DNA of 64,000 nt, from the NCBI GenBank assembly GCA_000827495.1, contig KN817520.1, positions 195,979 through 259,978 on the forward strand. The letters are read 5' to 3'. The stretch comes from Hypholoma sublateritium FD-334 SS-4. Its lineage: Eukaryota > Basidiomycota > Agaricomycetes > Agaricales > Strophariaceae. The notes beneath the pieces were generated by a model. It did not search any database. It was given only the letters and a program-made list of their open reading frames with translations, and had not been told where the DNA came from. Shown piece by piece: positions 42,491-55,201 of this stretch. The first letter of the stretch is position 1. Each line of letters begins with the position of its first letter. Made by a program: the position numbers and the translations under genes.

Positions 42491-45400
42491 TTCCCCATGT
42501 GTCATCAGAACTCTGATTTGAACCTGCTGGAGAACGTCGAATCGTGCGTCCAAATATTACCAATTGCGCCGATACTCGAAACAATACCTCAGCTCAGCAA
42601 TCATGGGAGTTGGGAGAAGACTAAAATAGTTCAGACATTTCCAAATCCAGTGGATGCACCTTCTGGATGCATCTCTCAACTAATTATAAAATATTACTAG
42701 CACGCAAGACGGGGGAAATCATGGATACGTACCATAGCTTTCAATCAGGGATTAGAATCTGACCACCCATAAAATTGCGAGGAAATTACTACATAAATGC
42801 CTTTGATTGTCGGAGTCCCTCCAGCGTCATCGGACGGGAATTTTGAGTGGGACCAGTCTATCATCTTACAAAGCATGTACAAAGATCAAGACATAATTAG
42901 TCTGTTCAAAATCAAATTCGCTGGTAGATTTCTCGAAATTCACCTCAAACTCTGGCGAATGTGATCTAGGCATAAATGGAGCCCGAGGAGACCTATCAAC
43001 TCGCCTCGGAATATTTTTATATTGACTGTAATCGAGAACCAGCGGAAATCATTACCACTTTGACCCGACGCACGCGCATTTCTGCGCGGGGCGCGGTGGG
43101 CCCCGCACGCCGCCCCGCGGCAGCCGATCGTGGTGAGAGTTCTCATTCGAATGAGAGGACGCTCGTGCAAAGAAGCGCACGCAGTGGCGGCGGCAAACGT
43201 GCACCATGTTACCTAGTGGAGTAAATAGTCTGGCCGTGCCTGCATTACTTGGCTGAAAAGCTGGACTGCATCTCGTGAAGGGTGATTGAGCTTGCACATG
43301 GACATGTCACTGCTATGCAGCATTGCGCACTCCGAGTCCTGGCCTGGGGGGGCTACAGCGCTACGGTCAATTGTTCATGACCAGGCATCACACGAATGGG
43401 GCGCCTTCGGGTTATGCGGTGCTTATTGGTCCGACGGGAGCAGGTAAGCATCGGGCGGCGCGACGGCGTCCATTACTTCGGTGCCTGTGCACGGCAAGTG
43501 CACGAGCGTGCGCGAGGACACGCTTGATGAGGCTGGCGAATCCGCGCGTGCGTGGGCGGCGGGCTCATAGAATGGAATGGGCACAGCGTTGTGGAAAGCG
43601 CTGTCCGCCGTGGTTAATTCGACAGCGCAAGGACGTGAGGGTGCCAGTTATACATGGCGTACGGCTGGAATTCGGCAGTAATACCAGCGTTAAGTGCAAG
43701 AGCCGTATGGGCGCCTGTACCGCGTGCGGCAGCCGCTGGTACAGCGCACACCAGAAATGGTAGTATGTGGCAGGCGCCGAAAGTGTATTGTGGCTCGCGG
43801 GCGGATGTGGCGCCTGGTACTAACTCACGCGCTTGGGCGACGGCGCAGGATCGAATATTGGATATTGAATATTGAAGCCTTGAGAAACCGCTCCTGGTGG
43901 CCGGTCACTACGAGCACGATGACGGACCCGTTGGGCTGCGTCGGTGGCACAACCACACCAGGTGGAATGACCGGCGGGTGTTGGATGGAAGCCACCCGGT
44001 GTGCGGCGGCAGCGGTAGAGCGGAAATCAGCATGACTGGGAGCACCGCTACGACAAGAATATATCAACCTTCTATTCAAATATACTTCTTGTAAATATAT
44101 CCCTGGAAAGCACGTTGCGTGAAATGTATTAGCCCTCTTTACTACACGTGCGATGGATAAATATCGGGAAAGCGTCGTCTGGATCAAGGTAGTCAAAAAA
44201 CTTCGGAAAAGTAACGTACACGCTATCCTTGCATGATGACAGTCCTTATTCGTTCACTGACGTGTTTAATGAACGAATAAATAACCACGAGCTCCCATTA
44301 TAGGTCTCGAATAAACCCCACACATCGTCTGCACTCTGCGCTTGCCATCTAAGTCTGATAACTGTGACTGCACCCGTCATTTTTACCTGGAGTCCGCGCC
44401 ATGCTGGTACTGTGTGGACACTGCGATCCATAATCTAGTTTCATATTGACGATTTCCTTTCTTAGATTATTACCTGATCGATCTCGCAATGCCTATACAT
44501 GGGAACGTCCTGCTCTATTCTTCCTGCAGCTTCCCAGTGACAATCCATTGAGCTCCTTTATCTTCCTCGTCGTCATCTTTATTATTACGCCGAGTTTACG
44601 TGGACGTGAACATCATTACAAAACCCCACAGTCGCAACCAGCTTATGAAGCGTTGGCTCACGGGGCACTGTTCATCCAGATACATGTTAAATCAGTAAGG
44701 CCTCTCTCCCAGACGATCAGCCAAAAAGGAAAGGATATATCATGTGCACCAGTCAACAGTGAGTCCGAAACCAGTTATTTATTTCGTGGTAATCATAGCT
44801 GTGGTCTAATGCACTGGATAAAGAGGAATCTGCTACATAAATTTACTCCCACTGCGCTCGCAGCTATCTATAGGCAGCGTAATTCCCCACCGTTCAAGCT
44901 CTACCAATTCCCTGGTTTCGATCCTGCCAAGCCAAATGTGGGATAGGTTTATCTTATGGGACCAAAACAAACATGCGACGGTATATTTTTGCTTCCTCTA
45001 AACATATCGGTGCTAAATTCTGTCACTCACATAGATCGAGGGACCGCTTGTCTGGAAATTTCGAGCAACACATGGATGGAGCACCGGTGAGAAACACTGC
45101 ATATACTGGCCAAAGTGTGGCTCATGGACTATTCTACCGCTCGGAGCGCCTCTCACATTGCTTATCATCATCAAAGAAGCTGCACTCAATTTTAGGCAAT
45201 GTTGGTCCTTCCTTATTGCGGCATCTCGTTCTGGCACGGTGACTTAGGCATATTCCTCCCAGATGATATCAACGAATCGATAAACGAGTCCCGACTGCTA
45301 ATGATATATTAACGCCACAGGATGAAACGCCTCCTCTCTGGCTATGGTCCGCCGAAATTCCCTTCGGTGTCTATGTTGCTGTGCGGTGCAGTCGCCGCGC

Positions 45401-46322
45401 CTCACTCATTTAGACATTATTTCTCTGAGTGCTCTCTGTCTATTCTAGAAAGGCTTAAGTCCATTTGTCCCCCCCCTGTTTTCGGCCTGAAATTCCGCAG
45501 CCATTTCTAGATTCCTGATGCTGATCCCCTTCCCAGAGTGCAGTCGTGGAAGCACCAAATGAATTTCTTCACACACGTCGCGTAGGCGCTCTCAAAGACA
45601 TCTCAAACACTCGGAATATTGAATATATATGCACGGACTATTTTTCTGCCTTTAATTCAATCGGGATGGGGGGCAGGAGCTGGTGTAGAGGGTTTGTCTG
45701 TTTTTCGATGCGCTTCGCGCAGGCAGGAGGCTTCTTTTGCCAAACGGATTTAACGGGCGCTACACCCGTATCACACGATCACATGGGCCTGGAAATAGAT
45801 GAGTCATCAAGATTATTGCTAAATCGGGCTTCCAAATGTCTAAAATTTGCCGGAAATAGATGTCGCGTGCGTTTAAGGAACGACGACAACAGTGGGCGGG
45901 AGAAAAACAAGCTATGATTGAGCTTACATTCATTAATTCTCTTCTTAATATTGGACAAGAATAACTTTGCTTGATGTTCTGCCAAGGTTCGCAGTTTGTT
46001 CCTGAAAGGCCTGACATTTGACTTTGCTTCTCGCATGGGCTGAACTCAAGCTGAATTGTCCAAGAACTTGCTTAAAGCTTGAGGAAAGTCTGAGTGGCTG
46101 AGGAGGCTCTCGGAATTATCCCTCAAGTCGAACTTCGAGTTTTAGTAACAGCCATTGGAAAACTGGATGTCAACCTGCTGACGGCTTATGCAAATGATTC
46201 ACTCGATGCCACATATCTGTCTCTAATTTAACATGCCTACGATGATATTCACTCTTTCGCTCTCAGGGTGTCAGGCGATTTTTTCCAGTTTCCGTAGATT
46301 ATGATTATAAAGTACTCTATAT
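42491..46322. other. Intergenic, no supported gene
   Basis: A 146-codon GC-rich ORF at 43323-43763 contains a P-loop-like string (LIGPTGAGK) but nothing else that supports a nucleotide-binding protein. A 166-codon ORF at 44446-44946 has one hydrophobic stretch (FIFLVVIFIITP) and no recognised family. Both may be decayed or accidental. No transposon ends were identified. Confidence 0.35.
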
Positions 46323-47659
46323 CTAACGTGTCGCTCCTCTGATACGAGCTAAGTATGCAGCAATAACTAATTGTTCGATCCTGAAAAGTAATATCATGAT
46401 TCATCGTTAAGGACGCCTCGCCTTGGAAGAATGTGGTTACTTGCCTTCCTTTCACCAAGAACGTGACGCCTTGGCTCAAAAACCCGCTAATTATCTTCAG
46501 CTGGTACCCTTGATAGAGCGCTTGTATCCCTCCAATTTTATGATCGTCTGCGGCGTCTAGCTGGGCCAGATTTTCGCCGGGAAGCGTGTTGTTCCGAGTA
46601 AGTGGGGCATTCTTGCCTTTGTATGTGTCAATCATTACATCATGCATAGTCGCTGCTTGCGAGATTTGAAGACGTTTCTTTCCCAAAATTAATGGGTAGA
46701 GGATAGAGACGGCTGGAAAATCCATTCGTCAGTAAGTGGAAAGCTCGGCGATTTTTGCTAACCTATTGAGTTCGAGATCGCTCCGCCAAAGAATGCTTCC
46801 CAAGGGCGGAGGTTGTGATTCACGATGCTGTTTTTTGCGTGGACAGAAAGGTCTTTGGGTGATAATGTCGGAGTGTACTTGAGGATCCCGAGCAGTCTCC
46901 GATACATCTGTAGAACTCCCATGGTAATGGAGGGGTTCAGTGATAAGAGCGTCGACATCTGGAAACCTGTTGGCAAGCGAGGTAAATCGCTCTGTACGAT
47001 AGAGAGATAAATCCTGTATAATTACCTCTCCAGAACCCCGCTAGCCCTTGTTCTTTGTAAACGAGCTTGACAATCTCAATAATCCCTCCCGAATCAGCAG
47101 GGCGTGGGGGGCGTGTTTTGGCGACATCGACCTCGTATTTGTCTTCCTCTCTTCCTGTTTGAGTTCTGAGCGTGATTATATTCAGGGGCGTGGATACGGC
47201 ACGAGACGCAACACCCGCAATGAACCCTATCACAAGCTCCTCCATTAACGTTGGCTTGTGGGATTTCGATGACTGAGACCCGCGACTTGTGAATGGTATT
47301 AGATTCTTGACCGACAGCATCCTGAGAAACGAGTATATGTAGAAGTAGAAGAAACTGCACATGCATTGATCAGGGTGAGTTGAATCGCATAGGGAGGAAT
47401 ACAACACTCACTTGGACAAGAGTGTGGCACAGGTATCGGCCCACAGACCATCGTACAACGCGCCTACGCCGTGTCTTTTGATGATATACGCGAGCAGATG
47501 AAGACCACCGACGGCCCCTCCGCGACTTTTGCTTCTCTCCGGAGAATCGAGCTGTAGTCGCGTCGTCACCAAATCCAGGGGGTATGTCAGACCATTAGCA
47601 AACGCGCTTCCGATTGCACCTGAGAATGCTTGAACGAGAGGGGGTAGCGTGCTTGTCAT
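46323..47659 (-). CDS. Mitochondrial-carrier family protein, peroxisomal adenine-nucleotide type
   Basis: SLC25-type transporter. Spliced from MTSTLPPLVQAFSGAIGSAF at 47659, it shows three carrier repeats with signatures TYPLDLVTTRLQL, STPLNIITLRTQT and LYPLILGKKRLQIS, and ends KGRIEQLVIAAYLARIRGATR-stop at 46323-46325. The first repeat and the overall pattern resemble peroxisomal PMP47/ANT1 carriers, which bring ATP in for fatty-acid activation; this subtype is inference. About four introns; the last (46381-46444) is GC-AG with a strong GCAAGT donor, needed to reach the family-like C-terminus. It is divergent from a 3-hydroxyacyl-CoA dehydrogenase gene 309 bp away, which fits a beta-oxidation role. 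Confidence 0.87.
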
Positions 47660-47968
47660 GGCGCCTTTTGGGATTAGAAACAGTGACAGTGTATTTGAAG
47701 TACAATAAAGAGGTCAAGACGCGGCTCTCAAGGCGGGCAGATGTTCGAGTGGTGCACAACGCTGATGTCACCGTTTCGTGGCTCCGGCCGGAGTCGGTTC
47801 ACGCATTACCGAGTGGCACTCGGCGCTTAAATTAGTTGGGCGTAATATATTCTCACGGTCCAATCACATGTTGGTTCTAGCCGGAGTCCGGGCTCCGGCA
47901 CTCGCTCGCGTTCGAATCTCTCAACCTTCTCCTCAAGTCGCCTTCACTCCTCCTTCTATATCCCCAAA
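47660..47968. promoter_or_regulatory. Divergent promoter of carrier and dehydrogenase genes
   Basis: The 309 bp between the two ATGs contain a CCAAT element (47857-47865, GGTCCAATCAC) and a 7-bp-stem inverted repeat GCCGGAG-TCCGGG-CTCCGGC at 47880-47899; a related CGGCCGGAG stands at 47786-47795. These CGGAG half-sites could be a binding site for a zinc-cluster regulator (inference). Confidence 0.5.
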
Positions 47969-49330
47969 ATGAGCATTCTTCACGGCATCCGCACACTGGG
48001 TGTCCTCGGTGCAGGCCAGATGGGCACCGGTATCGCCCTCGTGTCGGCTCTCCGCGCGAAAGTGCCTGTTCTGCTGCACGACCGCTCCTCAGAACAAGTC
48101 ACGAAAGGATTATCTCTGGTGGACAAGCTCCTGGCGAAGGACGTCGCGAAGGGGCGGATTACTAGCGACGAGGCCAAAGACGCGCGGGAGAGGATAACGG
48201 TCGTTGGCTCCGACGCTGGGATTAAGGGGCTACGGGACGTCGACATGGTCATCGAAGTGCGTGTTGTTCTATGATGCGTTGGACCTCGTTTGAAGTGTGT
48301 TTTTCCCTTACCAGGCTGTCTCCGAGAATCTGTCGCTCAAACAGTCCATCTTCGGATCATTCGCAGCTGAGCTGCGCCCCGATGCGATTCTTGCCACGAA
48401 CACCAGCTCAATCAGTATTACCAAGATTGCAGCGGCGTCGATTCCCAGCGGCGTTAGTATCACAAGCGAGGAAGGAAAAAGGAGCGCTGCACGCGTCGTT
48501 GGTGAGCAGAAAGCGGTATACTACTTCTGTTCGTGACTGACGCGGTCGGGCAGGGCTGCATTTCTTTAACCCGGTTCCCGTCATGGTATGTGCTATTTGC
48601 CGCGATGTGAGGCCCGACCAATACATTATATGCTAGAAACTGGTCGAGCTCATCTCCGCTCTACAAACTTCGGAAGATACTCTGGAAAGGGCGCGTTCGT
48701 TCGCTATAGCATGCGGGAAGGGTGCGAAACTATTGTCGAGTCTGGGTATTTGCTAACGATGCACTTCATTCTATTTGTAGAGGTCACAGTATCAAAAGAC
48801 GTACCTGGATTCGTCTCTAATGCATTGCTGATGCCATTCATCAACGAGGTAGGTCAAAATTTACACATTACCTGACGGTCGATACTGATCTAAACCTACA
48901 AGGCAATCATGTGCCTAGAGAAGGTAGTAACCCAAATATTCAACAGATAATTTATATTGACTGGTGCGATGTAGGGAACTGCTACTCGAGACGATATTGA
49001 CACCACGCTCAAGCTAGGAATGGCCCATCCTATGGGTCCCCTCCAGCTCGGTACGTCTTCTAAATTCAATCCTTCCGCCAGCCCATATTCTAACAATTAC
49101 GAACAGCTGATTTGTGCGTTTGATACCTCGCATATACTCACTTCTTTCTATACTGATGACTTCACAATCTTTTCAGCATCGGACTCGACACTTGCCTCGC
49201 GATCCAACAAACCCTGTACGAAGGCACCCGTGATTCCAAATATAGACCCAGTATTCTTCTCGAACGTATGGTGGATGCCCAGTGGTACGGCAGGAAAAAT
49301 GGAAAGGGATTCTACGAGTACAATAATTAG
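47969..49330 (+). CDS. 3-hydroxyacyl-CoA dehydrogenase
   Basis: NAD-dependent oxidation of L-3-hydroxyacyl-CoA in fatty-acid beta-oxidation (short-chain HADH / 3-hydroxybutyryl-CoA dehydrogenase family). The N-terminal Rossmann motif [18 protein letters not shown] is followed by [91 protein letters not shown] and, in the last exon, [15 protein letters not shown] ... [17 protein letters not shown] at 49328-49330. The catalytic His (LHFFNP) and the HPMGPL motif are present. About seven short introns, all joining in frame. No presequence or clear PTS1 is seen. Confidence 0.92.
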
Positions 49331-49872
49331 CGGAGTACGAAGCTTTCTGCACAGGCTATCGACTAATATAAATCCCACATGCGCGAAGATGCACGAACCA
49401 TGGGCGACGTGGGCATGAGAGGTACCATCCCTCGGATACCATTTATCGCTTCAATGGGCATCGGGTGAACATCTTGAAATAGCATACGGTTATCCATATG
49501 TAAGTCTCGAAATTAGAACCGCGGACATCATTCATCAAATCCGAAGTTATCAACGATTATGAGTCATTAACTCAGTCTTTGCCTCACCACTGCACGCGAG
49601 TGCACGCACCAGGCACGCACATACAGACCATTACTTACAGAACATACGCGGCACACATGTATCATATACGCAATTGACAACCCATTGACCACGCTCGTGG
49701 CCCTCATGCACGGCCAGGTGCGTGGAGAAGACACATCCCGTCGGGCCGGAAACGGAGTAGTTATTGAATATAGAGGCGTAGGCGTAACGGTAAACTTAGG
49801 TGGAACGAAGGGGGTGGTCGCGCGTGGCCCACCCACGTGTGGGACGCGCGGTGGCATGGCATGTGGGGGGGA
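49331..49872. other. Short intergenic between convergent genes
   Basis: 3' flanks of the dehydrogenase and ERD2 genes. ORFs here have no support. Confidence 0.45.
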
Positions 49873-51095
49873 TCATGCGGGTAGCTCGAACTTCTGGCCT
49901 TGCAGTACTCTAGGGGGGGGAGAAGGTGTTGGGTCAGTATCCTACTGATGATATAGAGCAGTCGGGGGGAAGAATGACGACGCACTTTGTGAAATAGACA
50001 TAGAAGAAGTCCAAGTAGAGACCCGTCTGGACAATTCCGGCTGTCACTGCTATAGGGTCTACCAAGCCTTCCGTGAAATATCTATGTTCAAGTAAGACAT
50101 GTCAGCATGAGCGGGGAGAGGAGGGGAAATATGGCAAAATAGGAGAACTGAACATAAGAATGGTGATGTCACCGTGGGTGTTTCGAACACGTAGCAAGCA
50201 TATCGGTGCGCACACGATACAAGCAAAGTAACAGGATACTCGTGAAGAGAGCACAGAAGAGTTGGCGAAGAAAAGGGATGTTAACGCACCTGTAAATCCA
50301 GTTAGGGATGTACAGTGCCCTATAGGCACCGAGGGCCGCCAGATAGTGGGTCGTGATGTTTTCTGCCTCGCCCGTACGTTGCAGCATGAACAACTGGGGA
50401 AGGATAGCCACAGCCTCGAGCCAGATCGAGAACGACCACAGCACTTCGGCGAAGTTGAACTTGTAGTTGAAAATGAGCGCCAAGATAAGGCACGGTGCAA
50501 GCAGGTACTCGACGCGGAAGGTGTCGATGGAGGGGTCGTGTGTGGGTCTAGAAGGTTGGTGGGTGCGGCGTGTCAGTGACCGGTATTTCATAGTACATGG
50601 CGCGAAGGTGGGTCGGCGGAATGGCGCGGGTAGAGGGGTAGGTGATAGAGGACAATGACTGACCTGTAACGAATCTTCATGAGGTAGAGAATGTAGCAAC
50701 TGCTCGCGATGAAGAATAGCTTCATGGCGGAGTTGTACAGCGACACATAACGGAAGAAGAGATCAAGGTAGCGGGCGATGAAGACCACCACGTAGAGCGC
50801 TTGCGTACGGAACGAGATACCTGTCGTTAAATCGAATTAGCTATTCGCTCCTTCAGCGTACATGGATTGTTTTGGAAATGGCGGTGTGAACAGACTGTTG
50901 TGGGGCATATAGGCTCACCTCGACATGATCGCGTCGTTTGTATCTTGTGAAGTAGTATGAATATGGACGCCAAATGCGATAAGTCACCTATTCATTCGTT
51001 CCCCCCAAGAAAATTAGGACCAGAATACGTCAATAACCCTTGCGCACTCCTCAAACTTGGCATAACAACGCACCGAGAAACCTGAAAATGTTCAT
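49873..51095 (-). CDS. ERD2: ER lumen protein retaining receptor (KDEL/HDEL receptor)
   Basis: Seven-helix Golgi-ER receptor that returns escaped ER-resident proteins. Tiny first exon ATG at 51095 (MNIFRFLG), then [148 protein letters not shown], a TM7 exon ending [11 protein letters not shown], and a last exon [15 protein letters not shown] at 49873-49875. Every block is the canonical ERD2 sequence. About six introns; the TM6-TM7 exon at about 50000-50100 has [17 protein letters not shown]. Essential single-copy gene in most fungi. Confidence 0.95.
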
Positions 51096-52031
51096 TGTGA
51101 CACAACTCTAGTCAAGTTCCTGTATGTGTTGGGGACTCGGGTAGATATCTTGACGCCGTCCGGTAATTCGCGTTTCGAGTGCGTGAACTTCCTACGGAGA
51201 AGTCTAGCGGGTTACGAAAACCACCAAAAGAAAAGGAGGTCGAGAGGTGGGAGCACTAGTGCGATCACTGACGCTGGCTTGCGACGTGTCGTGCTTATTC
51301 TGACTAAGCAGGTAGTTCCGTCACAGTCAGGTGACTGTGAGAAATCTGTGCTAAGTAATACTTTGCCGCGGAGCTTCAAATGCCTTCCTATTTGCTACTT
51401 CCATCCCGGGCCCCAACCCAATCCCAACCTCCTACTAGCTTTACCTCTGAAAGTGAAATGATCGCCTGAAAGCTGAGCTCTGGAAGTGGAGTGATGGCAG
51501 GCGGCATCTCCATGTACCTGGACCGTTGAGGAATATGGTGCCAGTGCCAGGAATAACTTATAAGTCAGGAATATCTACCCAAAGTCGCCCGGCTTGCTTA
51601 CCGTGGCATTCCCACAGGATATGTACTCCACGGGAACTGCTGTCGCTGCGGACCGCCACCATCTCATCTGTGCTTCTGAGCTCAACTTGCCTGTACAGTT
51701 GAATCCGCTCTGGCCTCGTTTTCCAGGCTCCGACTCTGCCTACATCGATTTTTCTCTCTTATTCAGACAAATGCGGTTGCGAACGGGATACATCTTGAAC
51801 TTGCCCTGTTTTGCTAAGACATGCTTTCCAGGCCACCCAGAATATTAAGGATCGAGACTGCATCCGTGTGCGCGTTTCACGAAGTTGGTGATGAGGTATG
51901 AAAGTACGCAAGCTATTCCTATTAGGCCCTATTATCACATTATTTATAACTTGCAACATTCCCGCACAAAAGAATCCTTCTCTCTGGGATAAAAGCCAGA
52001 CATTTCACGACACTTGCTCAGATGACCAGCC
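51096..52031. other. Intergenic upstream of carboxylesterase and ERD2
   Basis: Promoters of two divergent genes. A TATA-like GATAAAAG stands at about 51988-51995, some 40 bp before the carboxylesterase ATG. No gene was recognised. Confidence 0.45.
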
Positions 52032-53978
52032 ATGAAATCCCTCCTTGCGTATCTTTCTTTTCTTCTCGCGGCTGCCACTGTAAAGGCAGTGGGAAATGGT
52101 CTCGTCGTCACTACTCAAGAAGGCCCCGTAGCTGGTACCCTCGTGCTACCCACCGTCCGTCAATTTCTTGGAGTCCCCTTCGCTTCTGCAGGACGCTGGC
52201 AAGCTCCTGTCAAACCTCCCAACAGAGGCCTTCGGGTCTTCGAGGCAACCAGCTTCGGTGACACATGTGTCCAGTCGCTCACCCCAGCCAATCTCGAATT
52301 CTTGCTGCTGACCGGCGGAGAAGGGATCAACGTCACCGAATCGGAGGACTGTTTCACTGTCAATGTATGGGCTCCGGCTGTTCAGAGGAAGCAGGGCACA
52401 GCCGTGCTTTTGTGGATATACGGAGGGGGATTTCAGTTTGGCAGTGTGAGTGTTATTATTGATTTCCTTATGACTTTTCTGATATGACAATCAATTTCTG
52501 ACTGACAATGTCAGAGTAATCTCACGGTGTACAACGGGCAGAACTTTGTCCGTGACAACGACGACATCACTATAGTCAGCTTCAACTACCGCCTGAACAT
52601 ATTTGGCCAGCCCAACGCTCCTCAGCTTGCCAGCTCTACTCAATCGCAGAACTTTGGCCTGCTTGATCTCGATGCGGCCGTACAATGGGTGCACGACAAC
52701 ATCGCTGCCTTTGGAGGTGATCCCAACAGGATATCTTTATTCGGGCAGAGCGCCGGTGCCAGCGCTGCAGACATATACACATTCGCGCACCCAAATGACA
52801 CAATTGTCAAAGGTCAGTTTCCAGGATACAATAAACCCGGTGAATGCTTACTCCAGTTTACAATTAATTAAAGGTGTCATTGAAGAGTCGGGGAAGTGAG
52901 GCCTTTTCGCAATTTTCGCCGGACATCGCTCTAACGCAATGTCAGTCTTGGGTTCATCACCAGCGACGCTCTGGGCAACCCCACTCTGAACGTGACAGGG
53001 TGGAACACCGTAGCAGCTGCCATTGGATGTGGAAGCAGTGAGTGGTAGCATCTCTACCGCAGTTCCTTACTCGTGCTTACGAATAAATCTAGCCGCCAAT
53101 GCTGCTCAACTGAAATGTATGGAAGCTGTTCCCTTCCGAACGCTCGAGAATGCAGTGATCAGCACGGGGATAGAGTTTAACCTCCTCACCGATAGTATGT
53201 GCCTATCCTCCCCCTGCGTCTACCCTCTTGTTTATCGTGTTTACGCATTCAGACATCACTATCTTCTCAGACACTCTCGCGCGCGCAGCAGCGGGCAACT
53301 TCCTGAAAGTCCCGCTTCTGGGTGGGAGTAACCTCAACGAAGGCGATATCTTCATCGTCGCTGCGCAGCTCATCACGACGGGTGTCGCGCTCCCCTTCAT
53401 CACCGAGGTTCTGGCCGACATAATGACTCAGGTACCTCCCATCACCGTACCCACACACGTCAGGATACTGATACCATGCCTCCCACAGACGACCTTCACC
53501 TGCCCCGCCAGCTCCACCGCGCAAGAACGCCTCGCCGCTGGCGTGCCCACCTGGCGGTACCAGTACCAAGGTACGTCCCCCTTCCACCTCCCCATCCACA
53601 CATGCTCACTCTCACCCCCCAGGCGTCTTCCCTGACATCTCCGCGCGCCCCGACCTGCGCGCGTACCACTCCTCCGAGATCCCACTCGTGTTCGGGACGT
53701 ACAACGCGAGCACCTTTGCGGCGCCGACCGCGACGGAGGTCGCGCTCTCGCGGTACATGCAGTCCGCGTGGGTCGCGTTCGCGCGGGACCCCGCGCAGGG
53801 GCTCGTTGGTTTTGGGTGGCCCGTGTACGCGCCGCAGGCGCCGACGCTGGTGCAGCTCGGGAACGCGGCGAACGCGACGGGCGTCGTGTTCACGGAGGGC
53901 GCGCTGCTCGATGTGACGTGCGGGGCGATCCCGCAGCTGCAGGCGATCGCGGCGGGCTTCGAGGCGGGCTTCGCGTGA
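52032..53978 (+). CDS. Secreted type-B carboxylesterase/lipase
   Basis: Alpha/beta-hydrolase of the cholinesterase-like family that hydrolyses carboxylic esters outside the cell. Signal peptide MKSLLAYLSFLLAAATVKA, then VRQFLGVPFASAGRWQAPV, EDCFTVNVWAP, oxyanion motif WIYGGGFQFGS, VSFNYRLNIFG, and the nucleophile GGDPNRISLFGQSAGASAAD (Ser in GQSAG). The acid residue is probably the Glu of GGSNLNEGDIF and the His that of AYHSSEIPLVFG. The C-terminus ends AAGFEAGFA-stop. About six to seven introns. The length (about 510-520 residues) is normal. Substrate class (fatty-acid, aromatic or xenobiotic esters) cannot be told from sequence. Confidence 0.92.
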
Positions 53979-54054
53979 TGTATCATCGCCAAAATCTGGA
54001 TGCGCTTGAGTGGTGCTTGATATCTAGAAAGAAAGTGAATTGACACTCGAAATC

Positions 54055-54658
54055 TTATTTGTTCAAGTTGTCAGCGTCGTTCTTTTCCTTGCGAGATTTA
54101 CGAAAAATGTCGCCGTGATACATATGGGAACACAAATTTCCAGCAGAAAAGTGTATGCAAATGGGATATACAGCCTCCGCGCGTTTTGACTTCAACATAT
54201 CGAGCGAGTTCGAACCGTGATGCTGTGCTTCGGTGACCCCTGGTGCAGTGATCTTTGAAATTCGACCTTGCTTGAGACGAGATTCCCTGAAATGTAACAA
54301 TGCAGATATGGTGCTTTGTTAATTCAAGCTAGCGGAAAGTAGATGGTCCGTGCGCGAGGAGACGGTGGTATATAAGGGATTCAGGAAGAACTGAACACCT
54401 CATACTTACCTTGATGGCATAGGCCCCTTCAAGTACCTGGGTCTGTGGGCCGTGGTGGTACTTCATAGCACGGCGACCTTGTCCCCAGAGGCCCACCGCG
54501 ACTTGTATGGGCTTAGGCTCATGCATTGTCTCAATATTTCCCTGTCCCGCTCCGGCCACTCTGGCTGGGCGGGCTTTTTTCTTGCCGGTCAATTGCGCTA
54601 ACCCTAACCCTATCAAATAAAATACCAGTGTGCCGAATCGTGTGAATGTGAATATCAT
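54055..54658 (-). CDS. Small basic protein, unknown
   Basis: Two exons joined by a GTAAGT...TTTCAG intron at about 54297-54409 give a protein starting MIFTFTRFGTLVFYLIGLGL (signal anchor or mitochondrial-type N-terminus), then a basic region TGKKKARPARVAG, then GQGRRAMKYHHGPQTQVLEG, KESRLKQGRISKITAPG and a Lys/Asp-rich tail. I recognise no family. In-frame upstream ATG at 54682 is possible. The clean splice and single open frame favour a real gene. Confidence 0.45.
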
Positions 54659-55201
54659 GCACTGGCATCGGCGTCGAGACATTCATGATGTTGCTCACCA
54701 TCACCTCACGAACCCTGTCTTCCTTCACTCAACTCAACATTTCTCGGCGCTGCTTCCATGATTTATGAGTGAACATCGGTACCTCCTGGCTCCAAGAGCG
54801 CCATTGGGACAAGTAAGTAACTGTAAGTAAATCATAGAACGTGCCTAACAGGACGAATCCGCTATCGACAAGGTCCCGGGCCCCTAGAAGGTTAGCCACT
54901 GAGACTTAGAACGTCAAAACGCGCAGTGATTGTTGAGCAATTAAAAAGCATTGATTTTCTTTGTCTTGGAAACACAATACAGTACAGGGAACTCGATACT
55001 GATATGAAGACAACACGGTGACGTGAATACATGAAGATCGATACAAGTGCAAGTGTAGCAACGGAAAATGACAAGTGAATCTACGAACACTGTTGACGAA
55101 CAATGACAAAGAAACAAGGCCGAGTACAGGGATAAACGACGACCGGAAATGTACAACAGGTCAGTGGGCGTGTGTGGAAGGAAGGGCTGACCGTGACAAA
55201 A

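Noticed and set aside
43323..43763. P-loop-like string LIGPTGAGK in a GC-rich ORF
   Set aside because: No Walker B or other NTPase motif follows and the rest is Arg-rich and unlike any family; a chance match or a very decayed fragment.
44446..44946. 166-codon plus-strand ORF with one hydrophobic stretch
   Set aside because: No family resemblance, no signal or promoter evidence, and AT-rich codon use unlike the confirmed genes; kept only as a note.
54597..54612. Telomere-like CCCTAACCCTA
   Set aside because: Only two and a half units, within a coding-like frame (LIGLGL) and far from any other telomeric sequence.
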